Source: Lachnospiraceae bacterium
Lineage (GTDB): Bacteria; Bacillota; Clostridia; Lachnospirales; Lachnospiraceae
DNA: 41,315 bases
NCBI GenBank assembly: GCA_021769135.1
Contig: JAETTM010000035.1
Location: 1-41,315, forward strand
Reading direction: 5' to 3'
Position numbers and translations under genes: made by a program. The notes beneath the pieces were generated by a model, which saw nothing but the letters and a program-made list of their open reading frames with translations, had not been told where the DNA came from and made no database searches. This document shows positions 16,587-25,253 of this stretch, piece by piece. The stretch's first letter is position 1; each line of letters starts with the position of its first letter.

Positions 16587-18346
16587 TATTTCTTCCGGAA
16601 TCCTTCCACCGCCTGCCCGAATTCCGGATGCTCCGCCCCCTTCAAGGAGTCCAGATATTCATGGGACCCCAGTTCATCCTCCCCGGTTTCCAGCAGGCTT
16701 ACCGCGATGTTGGAGCAATGGTCCGCCACCCGCTCCAAATCCGTGGTAATATCCGCCAAAATAAACCCCATTTCAATGGTGCATTCCCCTTTCCGCAGCC
16801 GCTTAATATGCCTTTTCTTCATTTCCACATTCAGCAAATCGATGACTTCCTCCAAAGGCTCCACCTTCTTTGCCAAAGCCCGGTCCTCTTCCCTGAACGA
16901 CTCGAAAGAAATATTCACGATTTCCTCCACCGCCCCTGCAAATACTTTCAATTCCGACTGCGCTTCCCCTGAAAAGCGAAGCTTTTTTTCCTCCAATTCC
17001 CGTGCGGCCTCCTGGATGTTCAGGGCATGATCGGAAATCCTCTCGAAATCCCCGATATCATGGAGCAATAAAGTGAGCGTATGGCTCTCTTTTGCCGATA
17101 AATCCCTGCTGCCCAATTTTACCAGATAACTGCCCAGCTGATCCTCGTATCCGTCCACTTCGGTTTCCAATTCCGCTACTTTCCCGGCTTTTTCTTCCTT
17201 ATATTCATAAATCAGCGATATGGCCAGCAAAAGGGCTTCCCTGGCGCTTTCAGACATATGACCGGCCGCCATACGGCATTGCTCCAGCGCCAGGCCCGGT
17301 GCCGCCAGGAAACGGGCATCCAATGCCGGAACCGCCCTGTCCTGCGCCTCCTTTTCCACAGCTTTATCTTCTTTATCTTTTATCGTCAGACAAGCAAGCT
17401 TTTCCAGCCCAGAGGAAAAAGGGAGCAAAATCGCCGTTGCAAAAATATTAAAAAACGAATGTATCACCGCTATGCCGGCCGCATTTGCCCCATTTTCCAA
17501 AAAGCCAAACTGCACCAGCCCATTTATCCCATAAAACAACAACATAAAAATCCCGGTCCCGATAAGGTTGAAATACAAATGCACAAGCGCAGCTCGCCTC
17601 GCATTCCTGCTGGCACCTATCCCTGAAAGCAGCGCCGTCACGCAGGTGCCGATATTCTGCCCCATAATAATCGGGATTGCCGCCCCATAAGATACCGCCC
17701 CCGTGGCGCAAAGGGCCTGAAGGATTCCCACCGACGCGGAGGACGACTGTATCACGGCCGTCAGAATCATCCCTGCCAGCACTCCCAGCAAGGGGTGGGA
17801 AAATGCCGTTAAAATCCCAGTAAACTCCGGAACATCCGCCAAGGGCTTTACCGCCCCCGACATAGCGTCCATCCCGGCCATCAGCACCGCAAAGCCTGCA
17901 AAAATCACGCCCACATTTTTTATTTTTTCTTTTTTGGAAAACATTAAGAACCCTACTCCCACTGCTGCCAATACCGGGGAGAAAGAAGAGGGTTTAAGCA
18001 GGCGTATGAAAAAATTGTCGCTCTCCAGACCTGCCAGGCTCAAAATCCAGGAAGTAATCGTCGTTCCTATATTTGCGCCCATAATAATCCCTACTACCTG
18101 GGAAAGCTTCATAATCCCTGAATTCACGAACCCCACCACCATCACCGTAGTGGCCGAAGACGATTGTATCACGGCCGTAACCCCGGCCCCCAAAAGAACC
18201 GCCTTCCATCTGCTGCTTGTCAGCTTTCCCAAAAGCATCTCAAGCCTTCCGCCGGATGCCTTGGACAGCCCAGTTCCCATCACTTCCATCCCATATAGGA
18301 AAAAAGCCAGCCCCCCTATCATGGTAAGAATTCCAAAAAAGTCCAT
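16574..18346 (-). CDS. Na+/phosphate cotransporter-like protein with PhoU-like C-terminus
   Basis: 590 residues. The N-terminal about 310 residues form two inverted Na/Pi-cotransporter (NptA/PF02690) repeats, each with the QSSSA signature (AVIQSSSATTVMV and AVIQSSSASVGIL) and the partner motifs GANIGTT and GQNIGTC. A soluble C-terminal half (about 360-560) has PhoU-like helices with HDIGDFERISDHA and DLERVADHC (metal-binding E-R-x-x-D-H repeats). This fusion occurs in Firmicutes and probably moves phosphate with sodium. GGTGAGG lies seven bases before the ATG. Convergent overlap with the AGCS gene. Confidence 0.92.
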   Translation of the reverse strand: MDFFGILTMIGGLAFFLYGMEVMGTGLSKASGGRLEMLLGKLTSSRWKAVLLGAGVTAVIQSSSATTVMVVGFVNSGIMKLSQVVGIIMGANIGTTITSWILSLAGLESDNFFIRLLKPSSFSPVLAAVGVGFLMFSKKEKIKNVGVIFAGFAVLMAGMDAMSGAVKPLADVPEFTGILTAFSHPLLGVLAGMILTAVIQSSSASVGILQALCATGAVSYGAAIPIIMGQNIGTCVTALLSGIGASRNARRAALVHLYFNLIGTGIFMLLFYGINGLVQFGFLENGANAAGIAVIHSFFNIFATAILLPFSSGLEKLACLTIKDKEDKAVEKEAQDRAVPALDARFLAAPGLALEQCRMAAGHMSESAREALLLAISLIYEYKEEKAGKVAELETEVDGYEDQLGSYLVKLGSRDLSAKESHTLTLLLHDIGDFERISDHALNIQEAARELEEKKLRFSGEAQSELKVFAGAVEEIVNISFESFREEDRALAKKVEPLEEVIDLLNVEMKKRHIKRLRKGECTIEMGFILADITTDLERVADHCSNIAVSLLETGEDELGSHEYLDSLKGAEHPEFGQAVEGFRKKYQLP

Positions 18347-18651
18347 CGTGCCCTCACCTTCTGCCGACGTTAAATAAAGCCGGCCCCAATTTGCAATAAT
18401 TCGATATTACTTCCTAGATATCATCCCTCTGTACTTCCCCTTCAAATCCATTCCCTTTTTAGTCTTCCATATTTTCCATATTACAATACCTTCGTAAAAT
18501 CAAAAGCAGAGGAATGTAAAATTTATGTAAAAATCCATTGCCTTACGCAACAATCCGGCCAAAATATCATCCTAATATTTCCAACTTCTATATAAAAAAA
18601 TCGCCATATGTGTTATAATAAATTATTCAATATAAAAGGAGGGTTATTTTT
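18347..18651 (+). promoter_or_regulatory. Divergent intergenic region with promoter of the PRTase gene
   Basis: About 305 AT-rich bases separate two divergent genes. A perfect -10 TATAAT lies at 18614-18619, with no good -35 at the usual distance. AAAGGAGGG (18636-18643) is the ribosome binding site of the phosphoribosyltransferase gene. No riboswitch fold or small ORF is evident. Confidence 0.45.
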
Positions 18652-19290
18652 ATGGAATCAAAAATGCAGAAAATCCTTGCTAAGGCAGACCGGCGGATTG
18701 CGATGAAGGTATACACCGGGCACTTTGTCACTCCCCATTCCCACATCACGCGCTATCTGGATATGACTACATTAAAAACAAGGGCCTCGGAAGCCTCAGC
18801 CGTGGCGGAAACATTGGCACAGCGGTACAGCATGCACACCATTGTAGACACTATCGTATGCCTTGACAACACAGAGGTCATCGGCGCCTATCTTGCGGAC
18901 GAGCTTACAAAAACAGGCATTATATCCATGAATGCTCACCAGACGATTTACGTGATTAAACCGGAAATCATCAGCGGCCAAATTGTATTCCGCGATAATT
19001 ATAAACCTATGCTGGAAAAGAAAAACGTATTCATCCTGATGGGAACCGCATCCACTGGGGAGTCTTTGGAAAACTGCTATCACAGCGTCCTTTTCCATGG
19101 CGGAAAGGTAGCCGGCATCTCCGCTGTTTTCAGCGCCATTAATAAGATGGCCGGAATGCAGATAGAATCCATCTTCTCCACCCAGGATGTTCCTAACTAT
19201 GCCAGCTACAGGCCAAATGAATGCCCTCTCTGCAAGCAGAGCCAGCCTATCGATGCCCTTGTAAACGGCTACGGGTATTCTAAACTGTAG
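18652..19290 (+). CDS. Phosphoribosyltransferase-family protein (orotate PRTase-like)
   Basis: 212 residues with a type I phosphoribosyltransferase core. The PRPP-binding loop is VFILMGTASTGESLE (about residues 124-138), preceded by a hydrophobic strand and the VDTIVCLDNTEVIG strand of the fold. The C-terminus carries NECPLCKQ, a lone CxxC that is unusual for OPRT. Homologues are commonly annotated as orotate phosphoribosyltransferase, but the gene is not next to pyrimidine genes and the acidic D-D pair of the PRPP loop is replaced by M-G-T-A, so the substrate is doubtful. A strong ribosome binding site supports the start. Confidence 0.75.
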   Translation: MESKMQKILAKADRRIAMKVYTGHFVTPHSHITRYLDMTTLKTRASEASAVAETLAQRYSMHTIVDTIVCLDNTEVIGAYLADELTKTGIISMNAHQTIYVIKPEIISGQIVFRDNYKPMLEKKNVFILMGTASTGESLENCYHSVLFHGGKVAGISAVFSAINKMAGMQIESIFSTQDVPNYASYRPNECPLCKQSQPIDALVNGYGYSKL

Positions 19291-19390
19291 TGGGTTCCTA
19301 TAGGTATATTAATAATTCTTTTCCATAGTATTAATATTCAAAGACCCCGCCGCAGGCAGCCGCTTGGCTCGTTGCTCACGGGAGTCAAAG

Positions 19391-19430
19391 AAAAAATGAG
19401 AGACTGCCATCCGACAATCTCTCATTTTTT
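19391..19430. terminator. Bidirectional intrinsic terminator
   Basis: Perfect 13-base arms AAAAAATGAGAGA / TCTCTCATTTTTT (19391-19403, 19418-19430) around a 14-base loop. T-runs on both strands fit termination of the PRTase gene (plus) and of the small secreted protein gene (minus). Confidence 0.85.
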
Positions 19431-19483
19431 CATCCATAAACTATTTTGCAGATTCCACCATTCCATACAGCCAAAAGCCGTTC

Positions 19484-19819
19484 CTAATGATGACCCCTCC
19501 CATGATGTCTTCCATGATGCCCGCTTCTTTGGCTACGGTAAGACCGTGTATACGTTTTTTCTGTACAGTGATCGCAAATTCCGTCTTCATCCTCATCAAT
19601 GAAATATTCACATTCATGATGGCCTGCTCCACAAACACCGTTCCCCTCTGCATCTATGCAAAGGCTGTTATCGCAAATACCATCCTCATCTTCATCAATG
19701 AAGCATCCATATTCCACACAATTCTGGCCACCGCAGTAATCATGCCTATGAGCAGAAACCGGAAGCACTGATGAAAATACCACCAGACATGTTAATGCTG
19801 CTATTACTGTCTTTTTCAT
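19484..19819 (-). CDS. Small secreted protein with DxDxDG repeats and His-rich tail
   Basis: The start at 19819 is chosen because it opens a signal peptide (MKKTVIAALT, cleavage after about VSA) and follows GAGGG by five bases. The 111-residue product then has CFIDEDEDGICD, a degenerate IDAEGNGVCG, and YFIDEDEDGICDHC. These are acidic D-x-D-x-D-G-x-C-D loops like the excalibur calcium-binding motif, with cysteines at regular spacing. The tail is Arg/Ser/His-rich (GHHGRHHGRGHH). It probably binds metal outside the cell, calcium through the acidic loops and perhaps zinc or nickel through His and Cys. I do not recognise a named family. Confidence 0.75.
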   Translation of the reverse strand: MKKTVIAALTCLVVFSSVLPVSAHRHDYCGGQNCVEYGCFIDEDEDGICDNSLCIDAEGNGVCGAGHHECEYFIDEDEDGICDHCTEKTYTRSYRSQRSGHHGRHHGRGHH

Positions 19820-20080
19820 ACATACCCTCATTTCTGCACTGCTTTTCATAAATTCCAGCATGGAAAATACCTTTCCTCACTCTCTGCACGGACATATGCC
19901 ATAACCGGCTGCTCCTCTTAATATGCCCCTGCACATTACAAAGCCTGCGGGAACAGTGCCAACGCAGACTCTATGCTGTTTTTTACTTAATAGGTCATTT
20001 TGATATGCAATGTATTGCAAATTGATTATAGCATCCTCTCTGCTGATTTTCAATATCATAAATCAAATTCTGTATTAATA

Positions 20081-20130
20081 TTGACATTTTCATTCCATCG
20101 GTCTAGTATACAAAGTGAACCTTTCACTTT
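20081..20130 (+). promoter_or_regulatory. Promoter and MarR-type palindromic operator
   Basis: TTGACA (20081-20086) and TAGTAT (20104-20109) are 17 bases apart. Immediately downstream the perfect palindrome AAAGTGAA-N3-TTCACTTT (20112-20119, 20123-20130) covers the expected transcription start. This suits autorepression by the MarR-type protein encoded from 20181. Confidence 0.75.
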
Positions 20131-20180
20131 ATAAGCGGCTAAAACCCAAATATCACATATGTCGAAAGGCGCTGTTTATT

Positions 20181-20624
20181 ATGAATGAAAAATTATTGGA
20201 AGCATGGCTCCGACTTTCTACCATATTATGCAATGACAGGATTGTTTCGGAGATGCCTTATAACGAAGCGTTAATCTGTAATATTTTATATCGTCACCAA
20301 ATGTGCAACAAAGACACCAAACTGACAGCCACCGATTTATGCCGCCAAACAAAAATACTGAAATCACAAATGAATCGGACATTGCAGAAAATGGAAGAAA
20401 AAAATATAATTACCAGGCAACGTTCTTCCATAGACCGGCGGCAAATATTCATCTCCTTAAACCCAAAGGCCGATTCCTTTTATATCCAGCACCGTAAAAG
20501 TTTAAGGCTAATCGATGCGCTGGCCACCAAAGCCGGCCCGGAGAAATCCCAGGAAGCTATTGATTTATTCACCTATATCGCCGATATGGCAGAAGAATTG
20601 ATAGAAAACGATACGGAAATTTAA
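20181..20624 (+). CDS. MarR-family transcriptional regulator
   Basis: The start at 20181 (MNEKLLEAWL) fits the family better than the longer frame from 20115, which would begin inside the operator. The 147-residue product has a winged helix: LTATDLCRQT, LKSQMNRTLQKMEEKN as recognition helix, and the wing IITRQRSSIDRRQIFISL with the conserved D-R-R. Dimerising helices flank it. The palindromic operator in its own promoter supports self-control. Vsr follows 38 bases downstream on the same strand and may be co-transcribed. Confidence 0.88.
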   Translation: MNEKLLEAWLRLSTILCNDRIVSEMPYNEALICNILYRHQMCNKDTKLTATDLCRQTKILKSQMNRTLQKMEEKNIITRQRSSIDRRQIFISLNPKADSFYIQHRKSLRLIDALATKAGPEKSQEAIDLFTYIADMAEELIENDTEI

Positions 20625-20662
20625 TTTCTGCAGATTCCCGGACATTGGAAAGGCAAAATCTT

Positions 20663-21106
20663 ATGGACAAAATGACACCGGAGCAACGCCATCTCACTAT
20701 GAGCCATATCCGAGGCAAAGATACGAAAATCGAACTCGTTCTGCGCAAGGCCCTGTGGCACAAAGGCTACCGGTACCGGAAGAATTACCGGCAGCTGCCC
20801 GGCTCGCCGGATATCGCCATTACAAAGTACAAAATCGCCATCTTCTGCGACAGCGAATTTTTTCACGGCTATAACTGGGAAATCAAAAAGCAAAAGTTTG
20901 GCCAAAACAAAGAATACTGGATAAAGAAAATCGAACGCAACATAGAACGCGACCGCGAATCCGACCTGAAGCTCATCGCTCTGGGATGGACTCCCATGCA
21001 TTTCTGGGGAGAAGATATTATAAAGCATACGGACGATTGCATCGAAGCCATCGCCGACCTTATCTTTGAATTGCAGATGACGATGTATGAAGACAGCCTG
21101 GAATAA
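20663..21106 (+). CDS. vsr: Very short patch repair endonuclease (Vsr)
   Basis: The ATG at 20663 follows GGAAAGG by nine bases. The 147-residue product matches Vsr from end to end: MDKMTPEQRHLTMSHIRGKDT, LRKALWHKGYRYRKN, the catalytic Asp in SPDIA (Asp50), the His-bearing strand CDSEFFHGYNW (His68), and YWIKKIERNIERDRE. Vsr nicks 5' of T in T:G mismatches made by deamination of 5-methylcytosine and normally accompanies a Dcm-type methylase. No cytosine methyltransferase gene lies in this window, so this copy is an orphan here. The stop is followed after one codon-length by a 113-bp palindromic repeat. Confidence 0.92.
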   Translation: MDKMTPEQRHLTMSHIRGKDTKIELVLRKALWHKGYRYRKNYRQLPGSPDIAITKYKIAIFCDSEFFHGYNWEIKKQKFGQNKEYWIKKIERNIERDRESDLKLIALGWTPMHFWGEDIIKHTDDCIEAIADLIFELQMTMYEDSLE

Positions 21107-21219
21107 GTAACAGTTCAGCTTTTCGGCTGCCCTGTTACGGAATCCGGCCATTTTGAGTTTTGCTTGCGGCAAAAGGGCCGGATTCATCGCCACATCTGCA
21201 CATTGGCACGGACTTTGCA
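21107..21219 (+). repeat. 113-bp double-hairpin dispersed repeat, copy 1
   Basis: It starts immediately after the vsr stop. First hairpin: GTAACAG/CTGTTAC (21107-21113, 21132-21138) with an inner CAGC/GCTG. Second: GAATCCGGCC/GGCCGGATTC (21140-21149, 21176-21185) with an inner TTTTGC/GCAAAA. A tail ends in CGGACTTTGCA. A second full-length copy lies inverted at 27297-27409, and my hand alignment shows about 12 differences in 113 bases. It may terminate vsr transcription, although there is no T-run. Confidence 0.85.
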
Positions 21220-21279
21220 ATAACAATAAAAAATATTTTCTTGTTGTTTTTTTCTGCATTTATGATATAATCTGTTTAT

Positions 21280-21352
21280 GGGGCATTGGCGCAGCTGGGA
21301 GCGCGCCACACTGGCAGTGTGGAGGTCACGGGTTCGAATCCCGTATGCTCCA
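21280..21352 (+). tRNA. tRNA-Ala (anticodon GGC)
   Basis: A 73-base cloverleaf: acceptor GGGGCAT/ATGCTCC with the G3-U70 alanine identity pair, D-arm GCGC-GCGC, anticodon arm CCACA-CTGGCAG-TGTGG with anticodon GGC, variable AGGTC, T-arm ACGGG-TTCGAAT-CCCGT, discriminator A. CCA is not encoded. TATAAT (21266-21271) just upstream is a plausible -10. Confidence 0.97.
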
Positions 21353-21406
21353 TTGTTTGTATTAAGGAGGAACTTTGGCCATAAAAATATGACTGGCGGT
21401 GATAAT

Positions 21407-21676
21407 ATGACAGATAATGAGTTATTGCTTGCAATCTCAAACATGCTTGACCCAATAAGAGAAGATATTCAAGAAATAAAAACAAGGGTAAAAAAGATTG
21501 AGATTACACAAAAAAATGAAATACTTCCACGATTAAATACCATAGAATCCTGTTATACATCAACTTATGATAGATATAAAGATAATGTTGAGACATATGA
21601 AATTATGAAACAAGATATAGCAATCATTAAAAAAGTAGTAGCAGAGCACAGTGAAAAACTTCAGAAATTAGCATAA
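21407..21676 (+). CDS. Small coiled-coil protein downstream of tRNA-Ala
   Basis: The ATG at 21407 is chosen because GGCGGTGAT, nearly complementary to the 16S 3' end, precedes it. Earlier in-frame starts would run through the tRNA. The 89-residue product (MTDNELLLAI...) is almost all helix, with the pattern IREDIQEIKTRVKKIE and a second heptad run ending HSEKLQKLA. AT-rich. Proteins like this are frequent in Lachnospiraceae genomes near mobile DNA (from memory). Function unknown. Confidence 0.7.
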   Translation: MTDNELLLAISNMLDPIREDIQEIKTRVKKIEITQKNEILPRLNTIESCYTSTYDRYKDNVETYEIMKQDIAIIKKVVAEHSEKLQKLA

Positions 21677-21790
21677 CCATATCAGTATAACAATATATTG
21701 CAAATCAGATGGGGCTGTAAACTATTTTTCACTATCCATTTCTATATACATGGCAACAGCTTTTTTGATATGCTCCGCAATATTAAAAAT

Positions 21791-23095
21791 CTACTCATCT
21801 GTCAAATCTATCTTCTCCGTATACCATGTAAATTCCACATTCCCCTCATCCGGGATAACCCTATTGGACACATACTGGAATCCACCGTCCTCCAAGAACC
21901 TAATCGTAACTTCGTGGCCAAACGCTTTATCCAGATTTTCTTTCGGCCAGACCGCATTTACCGTCAGTTTCCATGTTCCGTCTTCCTTCTCTTCACAGGA
22001 AACCACCTCCGGATAAGGGTTGTTCGGGGAAGCTGCACAATCATAAAATCCCCTGCTCCTATATTCATACGCCTTGTCCGTTTCCCTGTAATTCCCATAG
22101 GCACGCAGGGTTTCTTTGTCCATCCTGAAATGTGACAATATCACTTTTTCATATTCCTCTTCGGGCACCAGATAGGACTTGCCATCTATTGTCTGTTCAT
22201 AAGGCAGGGGCCTCCCAAAGGTAAGGGCATACAATTTTGCAAATAAATCATCGAAATCCAGCACATCAAGATTTTCCTCTGTCCAGTCCAAAAGAAACAT
22301 CTGATTGGCATCATAACCCACAGGAAGAATATATTTCCGGTTATATTCCCTGCATGTTTCTTCCAGCGGGCTCACCCGGATAGCCGTATATCCCTGTGCT
22401 CCATCGTATCCCTGGGGAACACTTTCCTGGAAGAAAAGGTAGCCGTTATCTGTAAATTCCCATTCATCCGCAGGATAACGGTTGACATAACCCAACTCCG
22501 GCATCCCTCCCTTCCACCGAAGGACGCTGCGCGTCACGAAAACCTCCCCTTGCGCCGCCTCAAAATCAAAGCGGATAAACCCTCCGTTTTCTATCACTGA
22601 AAAAATAGTCGCTTCGCCTTCCCCGCCTGCTTCTGCCAGCCAGCAAAATTCCTCTATTTCCTCCGGATGGGTCAAATTCAACTGATTCTCGTTTTCCCGG
22701 TCAAGGGCGCAATAGCCTTTTGCCCCCAGCCTGCCCACAATCTCCCGGATGGTTTGAAAACTTCCCAGACTCCCTTCCTTCGCTGCCCTTTCATAAATAT
22801 CGCGGTAAATCTCCGCTATCTGCGAAGAAGAATCCGCTTCTTTGCCGTACCCGGCCTTCCCGTTACCTTCTATTCCATCAACGCCTTTCATTTCTTCCGT
22901 TACTTCTATTTTTTCCGTTTCTTCCGTTACATCAACTACCCCATTCCGCACTTTTTCCCGGCCATTGCTGCCGCATCCCACTGCGCATATGGCACAGACT
23001 GCACAAAGGATGCCTGCTTTTGTCAAGAAGAATCCTGCTCTTCGCCTTTTTTCCAAAAATCCCACCTTATTCCCCACTTTCATAGCCTTTCCCAT
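21791..23095 (-). CDS. Lipoprotein of unknown function, downstream of the PBP gene
   Basis: Up to 434 residues. A lipoprotein signal ends in ICAVGCGSN (lipidated cysteine about residue 41), then comes an acidic Thr/Glu/Val linker (about 50-80), then an extracellular domain with GFIRFDFEAA, WEFTDNGYLFF and a C-terminal WKLTVNAVWPKEN. The start is uncertain: ATG 23095 overlaps the end of the upstream PBP gene by 29 bases, and an ATG at 23083 or a TTG around 23056 with GGTGGG upstream are alternatives. The overlap implies translational coupling to the PBP, which hints at a wall-related role, but no domain is recognised. Confidence 0.7.
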   Translation of the reverse strand: MGKAMKVGNKVGFLEKRRRAGFFLTKAGILCAVCAICAVGCGSNGREKVRNGVVDVTEETEKIEVTEEMKGVDGIEGNGKAGYGKEADSSSQIAEIYRDIYERAAKEGSLGSFQTIREIVGRLGAKGYCALDRENENQLNLTHPEEIEEFCWLAEAGGEGEATIFSVIENGGFIRFDFEAAQGEVFVTRSVLRWKGGMPELGYVNRYPADEWEFTDNGYLFFQESVPQGYDGAQGYTAIRVSPLEETCREYNRKYILPVGYDANQMFLLDWTEENLDVLDFDDLFAKLYALTFGRPLPYEQTIDGKSYLVPEEEYEKVILSHFRMDKETLRAYGNYRETDKAYEYRSRGFYDCAASPNNPYPEVVSCEEKEDGTWKLTVNAVWPKENLDKAFGHEVTIRFLEDGGFQYVSNRVIPDEGNVEFTWYTEKIDLTDE

Positions 23096-25253
23096 ATAAT
23101 ATATCCAGAACGCGGCTCGTCTTTCCTACCACATAACCGCTTCCGCCCCGTTCTTTCACATCCTCCACCATGCTCGCAATTAAGATAGGGGTTTTCACAT
23201 CCTGTTCCGGCGTCAATACCACAAACCATCCTAGCTCCGTTCCTTCCGTGTCATCTTTGGAATCCTTGATTTCCGCCGTTCCTGTTTTTCCTGCCAAAAC
23301 CAAATCATCCCTGTGGGCGCCGTAGCCTGTTCCCTCCGGGCTGCCTACTATTTTTTTCAGCCCTTCCAACACGCGCTGCGCTGTCGCTTCCGTAAAAGCT
23401 TCCGGAATCCACCAATTCGTCCGGGGTTCCTCCTGATAAACAAGATAAGGCTGCACTATGTTTCCCCCATTGCAGAATGCCGTATAAATACACGCCAGAT
23501 GCAAAGGGTTTACCAGCATCTGCCCCTGGCCGTAGCCGCTGTCCGCCAGCTGCACTTCCGTTTCTATCTCTTCCGAATTGGAATATTGGGAAGCGGCCAT
23601 GGAAATTTCAAAAGGCACCGGCTCGTCAAAGCCCAGCTTCTGCAAATGTTCCTTCCATTTATCCCCGCCGATTTTCAACGCCGCCTTTGCAAAATAAATA
23701 TTATCCGAATAAATCAACGCATTTTCCAGGACCACCGGTTCATACTCATGCAAAGTTGTAACATAATAGGAGCCCCATGAGCTATCCTTCTGCCAGCTTA
23801 ACCCTTCTTTTCCAAAATCCTCTTCCGGGTCAACCGCACCGGTTTCCAGCCCTATGGCCGCCGTCACCGGCTTAAAAGAGGAGCCGGGGCACCATACCTG
23901 GCGGAAACGGTTGTACAAAGGCTGCCTTTCGTCTTCATTCAGCAAATCCCACTGTGACTGCGACATCCCCAGGATGAAATTGTTGTTGTTATAGGAGGGC
24001 GTGCTGACCAGCGCCAGCACTTCCCCGGTATAAGGGTTCATTGCCACGCTGCAGCTTTCATCGTCCTTAAACTGCCCATACAAAATAGCCTGTATCTGGC
24101 TGTCAATGGTCAGCGTAACATCCTTGCCGTTCTCCACCGCCCGGTTCGCCAGTTCCTTCTTCTCAGTTCCGTCGCTGTCCACAATATAAATCCGGTATCC
24201 GGTCTGCCCTTTCAGCTCCTTTTCAAACAGCCCTTCCATCCCGCTTCGCCCGATGACGCTGTTTGCGGTATATCCTTCCCCCTCATGCTTTTCCAGGTCT
24301 TCCGCCGTCACGTTCTGGACATATCCTACCAAATGTGCCGCCGCATCCCCCAAAGGATATTCCCTCACCTCCGTGTCGGTAATCATTACCCCCGGAATCT
24401 CCAAAAGCTTGTCCTGCCTCTCTTTTTCCCTAAGCACCTCTTCGCTGGGCTCCCATGACATCAGCTCGATTTCGCCCACCTTGAGAACTGTTTTCAGGGG
24501 AACGAAATAATCATCCTTTACCCAGGAAGCGGACAAATTCTTCTCCACCGTTTCCGGCTTCATCTCTAGCAGCTGGGCGATTTCTTCCACCGCGCTTTCC
24601 CTGTCCTCCAGCTTGCCCGGAACAATGCCCACGGACGAAGCCGTTCCTTTTCCCGCAAGCAAAAAACCGTTCCGGTCGAAAATTTCTCCCCTCTCCGCTT
24701 CCGTTGCCGACACCCTGACCTTATCCCCCGGCTCCAATCCCGGAAAAATAAGCCCGTCATTCCAAACCAGCCAGTAGCCTTTATCCTCCCCTTCTTCCTT
24801 CTTTATAAAAAAGGCTTCATTTTCGAAGCTGACAGTTCCCGCCACTGTCTCGCAGGAGCTGTGATAAGCAACCGCCAGGCGCTCCTCATCATATACAATA
24901 TCGGTAATCTCCAGATTCTTCGCTTCAATCCCTCCGTAAATGGCGGAATTCCTCTCCACGAAATCCTCCAACCTTACATTCCCCGATGCCTCCGCATCCA
25001 GCATTCCATACATCTTCTCATATTCGCCCGCATTCAAATATCCCATATATTCCGCCAAAAGTTCCGGCGGCTTCTTCCATCCCTTTTCCTTATCCGCAAA
25101 TATAAAAATATAAGCGGCAGCCCCCGCCAAAAGCACTATGGCAAAGGTTGCCAGCATATAAAGCGCAATCCTTAATCCCCGTTTCCTTCCGCTACTTTTC
25201 CTTCCCCTCCTCTTATGGTTCCTTCTGCTTTTCGTGCCCATCCTGACTACCAT
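23067..25253 (-). CDS. Class B penicillin-binding protein with MecA_N-type N-terminal domain
   Basis: 728 residues. A Lys/Arg-rich cytoplasmic start and one membrane segment (about 27-52) precede an NTF2-like MecA_N domain (about 58-165, ending WNDGLIFPGL), a PBP dimerisation domain from RGEIFDRNG (about 188) and a transpeptidase domain. The catalytic motifs are S458-S-F-K461, S516-D-N518 and K656-T-G658. This is the architecture of low-affinity class B PBPs such as PBP2a of staphylococci and PBP5 of enterococci, which cross-link peptidoglycan outside the membrane. Alternative start 25241. No blaR/mecR-type regulator is visible. Intrinsic beta-lactam tolerance is a reasonable but untested inference. 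Confidence 0.9.
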   Translation of the reverse strand: MVVRMGTKSRRNHKRRGRKSSGRKRGLRIALYMLATFAIVLLAGAAAYIFIFADKEKGWKKPPELLAEYMGYLNAGEYEKMYGMLDAEASGNVRLEDFVERNSAIYGGIEAKNLEITDIVYDEERLAVAYHSSCETVAGTVSFENEAFFIKKEEGEDKGYWLVWNDGLIFPGLEPGDKVRVSATEAERGEIFDRNGFLLAGKGTASSVGIVPGKLEDRESAVEEIAQLLEMKPETVEKNLSASWVKDDYFVPLKTVLKVGEIELMSWEPSEEVLREKERQDKLLEIPGVMITDTEVREYPLGDAAAHLVGYVQNVTAEDLEKHEGEGYTANSVIGRSGMEGLFEKELKGQTGYRIYIVDSDGTEKKELANRAVENGKDVTLTIDSQIQAILYGQFKDDESCSVAMNPYTGEVLALVSTPSYNNNNFILGMSQSQWDLLNEDERQPLYNRFRQVWCPGSSFKPVTAAIGLETGAVDPEEDFGKEGLSWQKDSSWGSYYVTTLHEYEPVVLENALIYSDNIYFAKAALKIGGDKWKEHLQKLGFDEPVPFEISMAASQYSNSEEIETEVQLADSGYGQGQMLVNPLHLACIYTAFCNGGNIVQPYLVYQEEPRTNWWIPEAFTEATAQRVLEGLKKIVGSPEGTGYGAHRDDLVLAGKTGTAEIKDSKDDTEGTELGWFVVLTPEQDVKTPILIASMVEDVKERGGSGYVVGKTSRVLDILYGKGYESGE

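Noticed and set aside
21280-21352. tRNA-Ala as an integration site for the 21-27 kb segment
   Set aside because: No integrase gene and no direct repeat of the tRNA 3' end were seen nearby. The repeats that bracket the segment are inverted copies of a family also present elsewhere.
21698-21790. Possible 22-codon protein remnant on the minus strand (AEHIKKAVAMYIEMD) right after the lipoprotein stop
   Set aside because: It looks protein-like but is too short, has no start codon and matches no family I can name. Chance cannot be excluded.
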